Assembly (NCBI RefSeq): GCF_000317285.1
Contig: NZ_AJLN01000042.1
Coordinates: forward strand, 1 to 38,487
Length of the DNA: 38,487 nucleotides
Origin: Chlorogloeopsis fritschii PCC 6912
GTDB lineage: Bacteria > Cyanobacteriota > Cyanobacteriia > Cyanobacteriales > Nostocaceae
Direction: 5' to 3'
Both the position numbers and the translations under genes were made by a program. Each line of letters begins with the position of its first letter. Position 1 is the first letter of the stretch. Under the pieces are notes generated by a model, which saw only the letters and a program-made list of their open reading frames with translations, had not been told where the DNA came from and searched no databases. Shown one piece after another: positions 18,079 through 25,869 of the stretch.

Positions 18079-18175
18079 AAGCAAAAATCATATTTTAGAA
18101 ATCGACCACAGATAAACACAGATACACACGGATAATTTATCTGTGTTCATCTGTGTCCATCTGTGGTCGTTATCA
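18079..18175 (+). repeat. Dispersed palindromic repeat, copy 1
   Basis: Self-complementary element with arms CGACCACAGAT and ATCTGTGGTCG and inner repeats of ACACAGAT/ATCTGTGT. A second copy in inverse orientation lies at 29802-29900; both share the leading AAGCAAA..TTTTAGAAATCG and the trailing GGTC-TTATCA. The size (about 97 bases), palindromic form and shared flanks resemble a MITE-like repeat. It lies just after the ABC permease stop. Confidence 0.8.
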
Positions 18176-18188
18176 TAAAAATATCTTT

Positions 18189-18220
18189 TTGTAGAGACGT
18201 GCCATGGCACGTCTCTACAA
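18189..18220. repeat. 32-base perfect palindrome, likely two-way terminator
   Basis: TTGTAGAGACGTGCCA followed by its exact reverse complement. GTAGAGACGT palindromes of this type are dispersed in many cyanobacterial genomes. It lies between the convergent ABC permease and symporter genes and would fold into a long hairpin in either transcript. T-runs flank it on the left (cttttt). Confidence 0.8.
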
Positions 18221-18243
18221 TATTCCCCTACATCCTTGTGGTA

Positions 18244-19926
18244 TCAGTTTTCAAATGTTGCTACAGCTTGTTTGTCTTCAAGATCGGGGGTACGTAAATT
18301 TTCCACCAATGCCTGAATTTCTACTGGTGGTGGTGCGCTCAGGCGCGAAACTACCCAAGTGACAATCAAATTAATAATCGCCCCCAGCGTGCCAATGCCT
18401 TCTGCGGATACTCCAAAGAACCAAGCTGGCATACCTACAAACTTGACGCCGATAATATAAATGCTTGTGAAAATTAAACCTGTTAACATCCCGGCGATCG
18501 CTCCAGTAGAGTTGGTACGCTTGTCGAAAATACCGAGGATAATTGCTGGAAAGAAGCTAGAAGCAGCTAAACCAAAGGCAAAAGCTACCACTTCACCCAC
18601 AAACCCAGGCGGGTTGACGCCAAAGTACCCAGCCGCAACTAACGATAAACCAACCATCACGCGCCCGACAAACACCCGTTTTTGCTCTGATGCTTGCGGA
18701 TCGACAATACGATAGTAGACATCGTGGGCAATGGAACTTGATATTACCAGTAATAATCCCGATGCCGTGGACAAAGCAGCAGCCAAGCCACCTGCAGCTA
18801 CCAAAGCTATTACCCAAGGTGCAAGTTTAGCTATTTCTGGGGTAGCAAGAACGATGATATCTCGGTCAATTGTAATTTCGTTGGTGTCTTTGCTGGGAGT
18901 TAGCTGCAAACGCCCGTCACCGTTTTTATCTTCAAAGGCTAGCAGTTTAGTGTTTTCCCACTTGTTTACCCAGTCTAGCTGTTGCACTTCTGCAATCGTG
19001 TGATTGTGCAGCGATGTAATTAAGTTGTAGCGGGCAAACATGGAAAGGGCAGGAGCAGTTGTATATAAAATTGCAATGAATAATAGTGCCCAACCAGCGG
19101 AAAAACGAGCGGAACGTACACTAGGTACTGTGTAAAAACGTACAATAACATGAGGTAAACCAGCAGTGCCGATCATTAGTGCTAAGGTGATGAACAGCAC
19201 ATCAATCATTGGTTTGTTGACAAAGGCCTGGGTATACTCCTTAAATCCCAAGTCAACTTGGATTTGATTGAGCTTGTCAGCGATGTCACTAAAGGTAAAT
19301 GCCAATTGGGGAATGGGGTTACCTGTCAGCAATACAGCGAGGGCGATCGCCGGGATCAAGTAGGCAACGATTAAGATACAGTACTGTGCTACTTGCGTCC
19401 AGGTAATGCCTTTCATACCACCCAAGACTGCAAAAAAGCCAACAATCACCATCCCAATGACTACACCGGTATTAATATCAACTTGCAGAAAGCGGCTAAA
19501 AACAATTCCTACCCCCCGCATTTGCCCGGCTACATAAGTCAGAGAAACAAAAATAGCGGCAATTACAGCTACCAAGCGGGCGAGATTAGAGTAATAGCGA
19601 TCGCCGACAAAGTCTGGAACTGTGTACTTACCAAACTTGCGTAAGTAAGGAGCTAGCAGTAATGCCAGCAGCACATAGCCACCAGTCCAACCCATCAGGT
19701 AAATTGAACCGTCATAGCCCATAAAAGAAATCAGCCCCGCCATCGAAATAAACGAGGCGGCAGACATCCAGTCAGCGGCAGTAGCAGCACCGTTGGCAAT
19801 TGAGGGAACCCCTCGTTCTGCTACAAAAAAACCTTCACTATCTTTGACTCGCGATCGCCAGCCTATGTAAAGGTAAATTAAAAAAGATAACCCTACTATT
19901 ACAATTGTCCAAAGTTCTACTGACAC
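18244..19926 (-). CDS. Sodium:solute symporter, large subunit (VC_2705-like)
   Basis: Member of the SSS family, 560 residues, with about 13 membrane segments. It resembles the group that works with a DUF4212 small subunit and includes acetate/monocarboxylate carriers. Conserved parts: GWRSRVKDSEGFFVAERGVP near 22-41, SAASFISMAGLI near 55, TYVAGQMRG near 130, AALSTASGLLLVISSSIAHD in the second half. A loop near 320-360 carries DKNGDGRLQL, an EF-hand-like acidic motif (D333, N335, D337). The start is GTG (19924-19926); GGAAAGG directly after the stop of the upstream DUF4212 gene serves as ribosome site, so the pair is coupled. Confidence 0.9.
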   Translation of the reverse strand: MSVELWTIVIVGLSFLIYLYIGWRSRVKDSEGFFVAERGVPSIANGAATAADWMSAASFISMAGLISFMGYDGSIYLMGWTGGYVLLALLLAPYLRKFGKYTVPDFVGDRYYSNLARLVAVIAAIFVSLTYVAGQMRGVGIVFSRFLQVDINTGVVIGMVIVGFFAVLGGMKGITWTQVAQYCILIVAYLIPAIALAVLLTGNPIPQLAFTFSDIADKLNQIQVDLGFKEYTQAFVNKPMIDVLFITLALMIGTAGLPHVIVRFYTVPSVRSARFSAGWALLFIAILYTTAPALSMFARYNLITSLHNHTIAEVQQLDWVNKWENTKLLAFEDKNGDGRLQLTPSKDTNEITIDRDIIVLATPEIAKLAPWVIALVAAGGLAAALSTASGLLLVISSSIAHDVYYRIVDPQASEQKRVFVGRVMVGLSLVAAGYFGVNPPGFVGEVVAFAFGLAASSFFPAIILGIFDKRTNSTGAIAGMLTGLIFTSIYIIGVKFVGMPAWFFGVSAEGIGTLGAIINLIVTWVVSRLSAPPPVEIQALVENLRTPDLEDKQAVATFEN

Positions 19927-19935
19927 AGCCTTTCC

Positions 19936-20190
19936 TCACTTCTTGTGATTATATTTGCGATCTAACTTATCCATTTGAAAGGCATAGGTAAAAATCAGCC
20001 CTACAAATATCAAAATTGAACCCTGCTGCGCCATCCAAAAACCCAAAGGTACGCCAAAAAAACGTACTGCGTTCAACGGTTGTACCAGCAAAATACTAAA
20101 AACGAGGGAAACTAGTGCCCAGATTATTAAAAGATTGCGAATTAAAGTTGTATTGGCACGCCAATAAGAACGATACTGATGCTTATCCAT
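19936..20190 (-). CDS. DUF4212 symporter small subunit
   Basis: An 84-residue protein with two membrane helices (about 18-38, IRNLLIIWALVSLVFSILLV, and 49-70). The pattern YWRANTTLIRNLLIIWALVS and later GFWMAQQGSILIFVGLIFTY is characteristic of DUF4212, the predicted small subunit of a two-part sodium:solute symporter. The large subunit follows after a 9-base gap. The protein ends with a charged tail (FQMDKLDRKYNHKK). ATG is at 20188-20190. Confidence 0.93.
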   Translation of the reverse strand: MDKHQYRSYWRANTTLIRNLLIIWALVSLVFSILLVQPLNAVRFFGVPLGFWMAQQGSILIFVGLIFTYAFQMDKLDRKYNHKK

Positions 20191-20339
20191 GATTTTTTAA
20201 GTCAATGCATCAAAAACAAAAATAGTATCAAGAAGTCATAATTCTACTGGAAATTTCTAAAATTCTAAATGTTATTTACATAATTTTAATAAAAGTTGCA
20301 AAATCCATTATTTGGCTACGTAAACTTATATTTAGCAGA

Positions 20340-20675
20340 TTGGTTATATTCCATATTGAAGTGCGCGATCGCATGAAAGATATCATTATTACCAACGGCG
20401 AGAATGTCTCCAGTATTGAAGTCGAGCAATGTCTTTATCGCCACGAAGCAGTATTAGAGTGTGCGGTTATTGGCATTCCTCATCCCAAGCGAGGAGAAGT
20501 TGCTAAAGCCTTTGTGACTTTAAAAGAAGGAGCAAACGTTTCCGCAGATGAATTAATTCATTTTTGCCGCAGTCAAATAGCAGCTTTTAAATGTCCTACT
20601 GCTGTGGAATTTTGTTCTTTACCTAAAACTAGCACTGGTAAAATTCAAAAGTATCTTTTGCGTGCTAAAGAGTAG
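20340..20675 (+). pseudogene. Orphan C-terminal domain of an acyl-CoA synthetase
   Basis: The 111-residue frame corresponds only to the C-terminal domain of AMP-forming acyl-CoA synthetases: VRDRMKDIIITNGENVSSIE (hinge and A8 motif), then CAVIGIPHPKRGEVAKAFVT and the A10 motif LPKTSTGKIQKYLLR with the catalytic lysine. The N-terminal about 400 residues, including the ATP-binding loop, are absent: the frame begins about four residues before the hinge with a TTG-like start. It is most likely the 3' end of a lost gene. A stand-alone C-domain is less likely, although the frame has no internal stop. Confidence 0.75.
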
Positions 20676-20713
20676 GCTGGTTATGACAAGAAAATTCAAG
20701 GAAGTTAATGTAG

Positions 20714-20773
20714 GGTGGGCATTGCTCATCTATATCTCAAATATCTTATAGGCTTTGACAGGCAATGCCCACC
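20714..20773. repeat. Inverted repeat GGTGGGCATTGC, possible terminator
   Basis: GGTGGGCATTGC (20714-20725) and GCAATGCCCACC (20762-20773) form a perfect 12-bp stem with a 36-base loop. Related sequence occurs at 24425-24479 and, worn, near 588-655. It lies between the convergent synthetase fragment and the dioxygenase gene. Confidence 0.65.
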
Positions 20774-20835
20774 TTATAGAAAGCTAAAAGTGCGTTGCTG
20801 AATGTCAAGAATCGACAACTCCCATACTCGAACAT

Positions 20836-22035
20836 TTATTCCAAAAGATGTCGTCGGCTTTCATCACGATGTTTTTGCAAATACCGCATGAATGGTGTAC
20901 CGCCTGTGCCAATTTTGGTATCGTTGCTGAACTTTGCAGTTTGTTGATGAATGTAGCGGTTAGCAAATTCTAGGTGTTGGGTACGGAATTTTTCTATAAG
21001 AGATACGCAATCATTATATAAATCTCTAAGCTTTGGTACTTGATCCATGTTATTTCTAACAAAATCGCGCAGTGTTGAGCGCCTTTCCACTTCTTCCATA
21101 AAAGCACGATGTTTTGGTGGCATATAATTCCGCATTTCCATCAAGAATTCCCACAGTAGATCGTGTTCGTGAGAAATATTGAAGAGAGCATCCATCGTCG
21201 GTACAATACTGCTTTGTGCGCCCGTCTCGCCACGAAATTGCTGAGGTTTTTCGCCCCAAACTTCTACGCCTTCGTATATGAGTCCTTCTGGTAGTACAGA
21301 GTTATTTTTCCAACCATGAATGTAAGGACGCACTCTGTTGTAATAAATATAGGGATCGCAGCCTTCTGGCATTCGGTTCATGGTGGTGTTGATGTTTGTC
21401 CATGCGTTCTTGATGTTTTCTAAAGCAGCGATCGCTTTGTTAATATCACCCTGAGCAATTGCCTCTAAAAGATCAGGAATAGCACAGAGTGCAGGTGCAG
21501 CTTTAGCTTCAATATCAATATGAATAAGAATAAACCAGTCTTCATCCAATCCACCAAAGAAGTTTTGCGCAATGATGATATTGCCAATTGCGATCGGTTC
21601 AGTTTCGTTAATTCGCACCCAGTTGTCTAAGGCATAGGAAGCATAAGACAATACTGGAGGTCTACCTATGCTTTGAGAAATTTTGTAAAAAGGCACGGCA
21701 ATATTGCGTGGCAGCACTTTTACAGGTTTAGCTTCACCCCAAACATAGGCATGGGTTAGGTAAGAATACACCTGCATGAGCCGACGCAACTGCATCTCGT
21801 CTAAAGTTGCTTGTTCTACGTCTACTTCTGGGAGTTTCTCTACAACTTGCCGGATTTTACCAGTAGTCAGCCACTTGGGTAGTAAGGCAGCAGCTTGTTG
21901 TACTTGCCAAAATCCCTCCGGCAATTGAACATTAGCAGGCGGATGGGTTGGTAAAAAACCACATTCTCGGCTCACATCATAATCTTCAAGCCTAAGGAGA
22001 TTTATATTTTCTTGTTTTAGTTTAATGCTTGTCAT
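20836..22035 (-). CDS. Indoleamine 2,3-dioxygenase family heme protein
   Basis: Heme enzyme family that opens the indole ring of tryptophan to give N-formylkynurenine. From ATG at 22035 (MTSIKLKQENINLLRLEDYD) it has 399 residues, similar to animal and fungal IDO. Diagnostic parts: QFRGETGAQSSIVPTMDALF (about 267-286), MRNYMPPKHRAFMEEVE (about 301-317), the proximal heme ligand region KFRTQHLEFANRYIH (H354), and the C-terminal loop IGTGGTPFMRYLQ. A longer frame to 22077 exists but lacks family support. The gene follows an acyl-activating enzyme gene by 96 bases on the same strand, a possible operon. The true substrate in cyanobacteria is not known. Confidence 0.88.
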   Translation of the reverse strand: MTSIKLKQENINLLRLEDYDVSRECGFLPTHPPANVQLPEGFWQVQQAAALLPKWLTTGKIRQVVEKLPEVDVEQATLDEMQLRRLMQVYSYLTHAYVWGEAKPVKVLPRNIAVPFYKISQSIGRPPVLSYASYALDNWVRINETEPIAIGNIIIAQNFFGGLDEDWFILIHIDIEAKAAPALCAIPDLLEAIAQGDINKAIAALENIKNAWTNINTTMNRMPEGCDPYIYYNRVRPYIHGWKNNSVLPEGLIYEGVEVWGEKPQQFRGETGAQSSIVPTMDALFNISHEHDLLWEFLMEMRNYMPPKHRAFMEEVERRSTLRDFVRNNMDQVPKLRDLYNDCVSLIEKFRTQHLEFANRYIHQQTAKFSNDTKIGTGGTPFMRYLQKHRDESRRHLLE

Positions 22036-22131
22036 AATTTTTACATCAAAAATTATAAATAGATGGGTATAGTACAAGTATTTTGTTTGGGCTACTTAGC
22101 TAATCTTAAAAAGGCAATTAACTATTAACTA

Positions 22132-24177
22132 TTAGCCATTAACAGATTCTGCAACTTTGTAGCGATCGCGTAACACACGACGCATCACTTTATTAGAGGC
22201 AGTTCGGGGCAAAGACTCGACTATGACAACATCATGAATCTTAAACAATGGATTGAGGCGTTGCTTAATTGCCGTTTGTAGAGAAGCTTTAAGTGCTTCT
22301 TTGTCAGCCTTTACATTAGACTCAACCACTGCATAAATTATTAGTAGACTTGGCCCGCCTTCGGGAGGAGAAATAGCGATCGCAGCAGTTTCGCAGATTC
22401 CCTCTACAGTATTGAGAATTTGCTCAATCTCCGTCGAGCTAACCTTGATGCCACTTAAGTTCATGGTATCGTCAACACGACCGAGAGCGCGGTAGTAGCC
22501 GTTGGGTAACTGCTCTATTTGATCGCCATGGCAACGTAGTGCCTGCCCTAAAGAGGGAGCATTAGCAAAGTAAACTTGATGGTGATCCTTGTTTAACAGT
22601 TCAGTAGAAAGTCCAATCGAAGGAGGAACGATAAACGCCTCGCCTTTATCCGCGAGATGCCCCTCCTCATCGAGAATCACAAAGTCTAAACCTAGAGCAG
22701 GTGTGGTAAAGGTTGAGGGAATCGCAGGTTGCACTACTGTACCCGTGATATAAGCCCCACCGATTTCCGTACCACCGCAGTATTCCACAATCGGTTTGTA
22801 GCCAGCCAAGGACATCAAAAACAGTATATCTTGCGGATTGGAACACTCACCCGTCGAACTAAATGCTTTAATAGCGCTCCAATCAAATCCTTGCATACAG
22901 GCAGTAGTTTTCCAATTGCTGACTAAACTGGGAACTAAGCCCAGCATAGTGACACGAGCATCCTGAATAAACTCACCAAATCCCCGTTCTGTAGGCGCAC
23001 CGTAATAAAGGGCAATAGTTGCCTTATTTACTAAACTGGCATAAATTAACCATGGCCCCATCATCCATCCTAAGTTAGTCGGCCAGGCTACCACATCTTG
23101 CGGGTGAATGTCATGGTGTAGATGCCCGTCACTTGCGCACTTAATTGGGGTTGTCTGCGTCCAAGGAATCGCTTTTGGTTCTGCTGTAGTACCTGAAGAA
23201 AATAGGATATTAGTGTAAGCAGTTGGATGAGCAGAGAAAGCATCAAATTTCTCATTGGAACTAAGAAATTTCTCCCAAGTTAAATCGCCAAGACGCAGTG
23301 TAATTGATGGAGACGAAGCCAACACAATCGCTCTCGGTGTTTTAGCATCAACAACTTTGGCATAAAGAGGTAACTGCTTTCCACCACGCCGAATATAATC
23401 CTGGGTAAAAATTGCTTTTGCTTTAGATATGCGCAAGCGTGTCGCAATTTCATCGGCAGCAAAACTGTCGGCAATCGAGACTACGACACAACCCGCTTTA
23501 ACAATTCCCAAATATATCGCCACAGATTCAGCAGTCATCGGCATAGCAATAGCGATCGCATCCCCAGGAACAAAGCCAGCTTCTACTAACCCATTAGCAA
23601 CTCGATTGGTTAAAGCTTGAAGTTCTCCATAAGTCCAGGTAGTAAGGGCACCGCCCTCCGGCTGAAATATAATGGCGGGGTTGTCAGCAGGTGCTTGAAA
23701 ACAACTATCGGTAATATTAAGACGCGCACCTACCAGCCATTGGGGCAACTCCACACCCTGCGATAAGTCAACAATTTGAGTGTATGACTTTTGCAAACAG
23801 ATACCTAGTCGTTTAATCATCATCTCCCAAAACTCAGCTCGATGTTGTGCCGACCAAGCGTGAAGTTCTGCGTAAGAATCCAGCTTAAGCTCTTTCATCA
23901 ATGCGGCGATATTAGTCGCCTGAATTTGCTCAGGAGAAGGAAACCAGGCTGGAGGTTGCCCTTGGTTAATATCCCAATCAGAGAAGGTAGTTTTATAGAG
24001 AAGTTCGTGGAGTGCAAAGGGATGGCAAGACTTGAGAATATATTGAACAAGGTACTGCCAACAATGGGTAGCAGGAAGGGAGGCAAGCCATTGATTAACT
24101 TGCGGTAGTATTGCCGAGGCTATGTTTGTTTCCAAACCACAGTTAAGAAGTTGTTCAAGTGATAGTTGCTTGCTCAT
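22132..24177 (-). CDS. AMP-forming acyl-CoA synthetase (acyl-activating enzyme)
   Basis: Activates a carboxylic acid with ATP and CoA through an acyl-adenylate. From ATG at 24177 (MSKQLSLEQLLNCGLETNIA) it has 681 residues; a longer frame to 24228 exists, but AAAGG lies just before the ATG. It has an N-terminal extension of about 150 residues as in acetyl/acetoacetyl-CoA synthetases and plant AAE17/18. Motifs: ATP loop NILFSSGTTAEPKAIPW, EYCGGTEIGGAY, LGRVDDTMNLSGIKVSSTEI and the catalytic lysine region LPRTASNKVMRR. Closest in feel to plant AAE17/18, whose acids include aryl and indole-type compounds. Neighbouring dioxygenase suggests an aromatic acid, as inference. Confidence 0.87.
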   Translation of the reverse strand: MSKQLSLEQLLNCGLETNIASAILPQVNQWLASLPATHCWQYLVQYILKSCHPFALHELLYKTTFSDWDINQGQPPAWFPSPEQIQATNIAALMKELKLDSYAELHAWSAQHRAEFWEMMIKRLGICLQKSYTQIVDLSQGVELPQWLVGARLNITDSCFQAPADNPAIIFQPEGGALTTWTYGELQALTNRVANGLVEAGFVPGDAIAIAMPMTAESVAIYLGIVKAGCVVVSIADSFAADEIATRLRISKAKAIFTQDYIRRGGKQLPLYAKVVDAKTPRAIVLASSPSITLRLGDLTWEKFLSSNEKFDAFSAHPTAYTNILFSSGTTAEPKAIPWTQTTPIKCASDGHLHHDIHPQDVVAWPTNLGWMMGPWLIYASLVNKATIALYYGAPTERGFGEFIQDARVTMLGLVPSLVSNWKTTACMQGFDWSAIKAFSSTGECSNPQDILFLMSLAGYKPIVEYCGGTEIGGAYITGTVVQPAIPSTFTTPALGLDFVILDEEGHLADKGEAFIVPPSIGLSTELLNKDHHQVYFANAPSLGQALRCHGDQIEQLPNGYYRALGRVDDTMNLSGIKVSSTEIEQILNTVEGICETAAIAISPPEGGPSLLIIYAVVESNVKADKEALKASLQTAIKQRLNPLFKIHDVVIVESLPRTASNKVMRRVLRDRYKVAESVNG

Positions 24178-24381
24178 GCCCTTTGCCTGGTTGTTGAGTG
24201 CGGTTCTAGGTCTACCTGATTGCAACACCTACATAAGGTGCTATTTGTCAATGTTAAGAGGGCTGATTTATCTATACTACAAATTTTCGGACAGGTCTGT
24301 GATGACGCAAGCGTAGTTGTATTTTGGTAGCGCAACGCTTACAGCCATTTTCACATGATTAGACCACAAATCGTAGGGGAG

Positions 24382-24420
24382 CCAGTGCGGTCTTGGGGTT
24401 TCCCCAAGTGGAGCAACTGG
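24382..24420. repeat. Nested palindromic repeat CCAGT..CTTGGGG..CCCCAAG..ACTGG
   Basis: An outer CCAGT/ACTGG pair encloses a perfect CTTGGGG-ttt-CCCCAAG hairpin (24392-24408). The layout GCCAGTGCGG-hairpin-GTGGAGCAACTGGC matches a repeat family common in Nostocales. A member of the same apparent family sits inside lysC at 34540-34580. The wider gap 24178-24591 shows no intact gene. Confidence 0.65.
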
Positions 24421-24424
24421 CGTT

Positions 24425-24479
24425 GGGCATTGCCCGTCGCCTATGTAGTAAACATTTTAGATAGTGGTGAACAATGCCC
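24425..24479. repeat. Inverted repeat GGGCATTG
   Basis: GGGCATTG (24425-24432) and CAATGCCC (24472-24479), followed by accttacag, form a stem related to the repeat at 20714-20773. It directly follows the nested palindrome, so the two may be one composite element. Confidence 0.55.
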
Positions 24480-24591
24480 ACCTTACAGAAAACCGCTGTA
24501 AGTACAATTCGAGATTGTAATGAGATGATTGTGCTGGAAAACGGTTACGATAAAGTTGCTTTATTTATGACAAGCAATATAAATATATAAA

Positions 24592-24945
24592 ATGCAACTA
24601 GAAGATGATTTTGACTTTCTGCGTCCCGATGATATTCGGCTCAAAGGCACGCGGATAAGTTGAGAAACAATTCTCTATGATTATATCCATCGCGCCCCTA
24701 CCCCAGAGGAAATTGCCTAAACCCATCCATCCCTAAGCCTAGAGCAGGTCTACGCTACTATTCTTTAGTATTTACATCATAAAAAAGCAGTCAGCCAATA
24801 TGTTGCTGACTGGTTAGAGTGGAGTCACCAGCAACTAAAAGCACAGCAACTCAACCCCTCCCCATCTGCACTCCGGTTGCGGAAATTGAGAGCAGAACAA
24901 GAAGCTATGAAGAAAGTTCATGACTCTCAAATATCTTTTGGATGA
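24592..24945 (+). pseudogene. DUF433 antitoxin pseudogene with three in-frame stops
   Basis: A 118-codon frame reads as a DUF433 antitoxin without any frameshift: MQLEDDFDFLRPDDIRLKGT, then RIS-stop-ETILYDYIHRAPTPEEIA, stop, THPSLSLEQVYATIL, stop, YLHHKKAVSQYVADWLEW. The three stops are TGA (24661-24663), TAA (24718-24720) and TAG (24766-24768), and the family suggests Trp, Gln and an aromatic residue at those places, each one substitution away. It is followed, with overlap, by the start of a DUF5615 toxin. This is a dead copy of the same kind of module as the intact pair at 14504-15224. Confidence 0.85.
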
Positions 24946-24988
24946 AAATGTAAACTCTAATTACAAAATCCAACTGGCTCGGAATTAG
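24920..24988 (+). pseudogene. DUF5615 toxin, N-terminal stub
   Basis: ATG at 24920, inside the end of the DUF433 pseudogene, begins MTLKYLLDENVNSNYKIQLA, the typical start of a DUF5615 PIN-like toxin with its first acidic motif LLDEN. After 22 codons it meets TAG (24986-24988) and the rest is gone, replaced by the 3' end of the hydrolase gene on the other strand. The deletion border is therefore at about 24985. Confidence 0.75.
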
Positions 24989-25869
24989 GAAGGATGAGAC
25001 TTGAGTTTTGCCAAAATATCCCAAGCTCTCGTCCAGAGAATTGATCCCCCCTCTTCTGAATCGACAGTATGCGAAACATTTGGCAGGCGCAAAGCCAAGG
25101 TTGCGCCAAAATCAGGGGAGTGAACTGTACTTGTATCTAAAGCACCATACCAGAGATCAACAGTAATGGTAATATTTTCGAGCTTTACAGTCCATATACT
25201 GAGTGAGTTAACCAAGTCTCGCGCGTATCCTTGAGCACCCTGTGCGAAACCCTCTTGCAAGGCTCGCTGATACGCTTTGCTGAAGGTGTCACTCTCATAC
25301 AATAGGCGATCGCGCTCCCCACTCATCCCTATAATTAATTGCCACAATACTTCCGGCGTGACTATCTGCGAAAAGTGCCGCTCGAACCCTACAGCATCTT
25401 TTTGAACAGCAGCAATCATGCCTTCTACATCCGGATGCAAGAGCGGTCTTAGGCGTGGATGGGCAAGTTCATCCTGTCCCGATACAATTGCTATAGCCTG
25501 AACGAGATTCTGTGCTGCTAGAGCGAATGCAAACGGTGCGCCTTGGGAGAAACCAACGGCGAGAACGTTATGGAGATTATTAAACTGAATAAACTCCCGC
25601 GTGTCATCCACCCAAGAGGAAAGCGTCTTGTTCGGGTGGGGATCGGACGAACCCAAGCCAGGGCGATCGATGGCAATTAGTTTCAAGCCGAGATCTGGGA
25701 GGTAGCTTGTGCCAAAACCAAGCCATCCACTCATTCCAGCTCCAGTACAAAACAAAACTGGCAGGGCGTCAACAGCTCCCCATTCGTACCACGCGAGCCT
25801 ACGACCATCATATAGTTGCATCGTTGCCTGTCTTTCGGGTGGTGTGACAAGAACGTTCAAGCTATTCAC
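24985..25869 (-). CDS. Alpha/beta hydrolase
   Basis: A 294-residue soluble hydrolase. The nucleophile elbow is GFSQG (S108), the acid is probably D245 (LWYGALDTSTV) and the base H267 (NVSHTVDSEEGG), a complete triad. GTGAGMSGW after the third strand gives the oxyanion region, and AIDRPGLGSSDPHP the following loop. The substrate is unknown. The GTG start (25867-25869) overlaps the stop of the upstream P-type ATPase gene by four bases (GTGA), so the two are translated from one mRNA. Its 3' end abuts the stub of a dead toxin gene. Confidence 0.85.
   Translation of the reverse strand: MNSLNVLVTPPERQATMQLYDGRRLAWYEWGAVDALPVLFCTGAGMSGWLGFGTSYLPDLGLKLIAIDRPGLGSSDPHPNKTLSSWVDDTREFIQFNNLHNVLAVGFSQGAPFAFALAAQNLVQAIAIVSGQDELAHPRLRPLLHPDVEGMIAAVQKDAVGFERHFSQIVTPEVLWQLIIGMSGERDRLLYESDTFSKAYQRALQEGFAQGAQGYARDLVNSLSIWTVKLENITITVDLWYGALDTSTVHSPDFGATLALRLPNVSHTVDSEEGGSILWTRAWDILAKLKSHPS

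Noticed and set aside
24592-24945. Stop-codon read-through or recoding in the DUF433 frame
   Set aside because: All three stop types occur, no recoding signals are visible, and the partner toxin is deleted, so decay explains it better.
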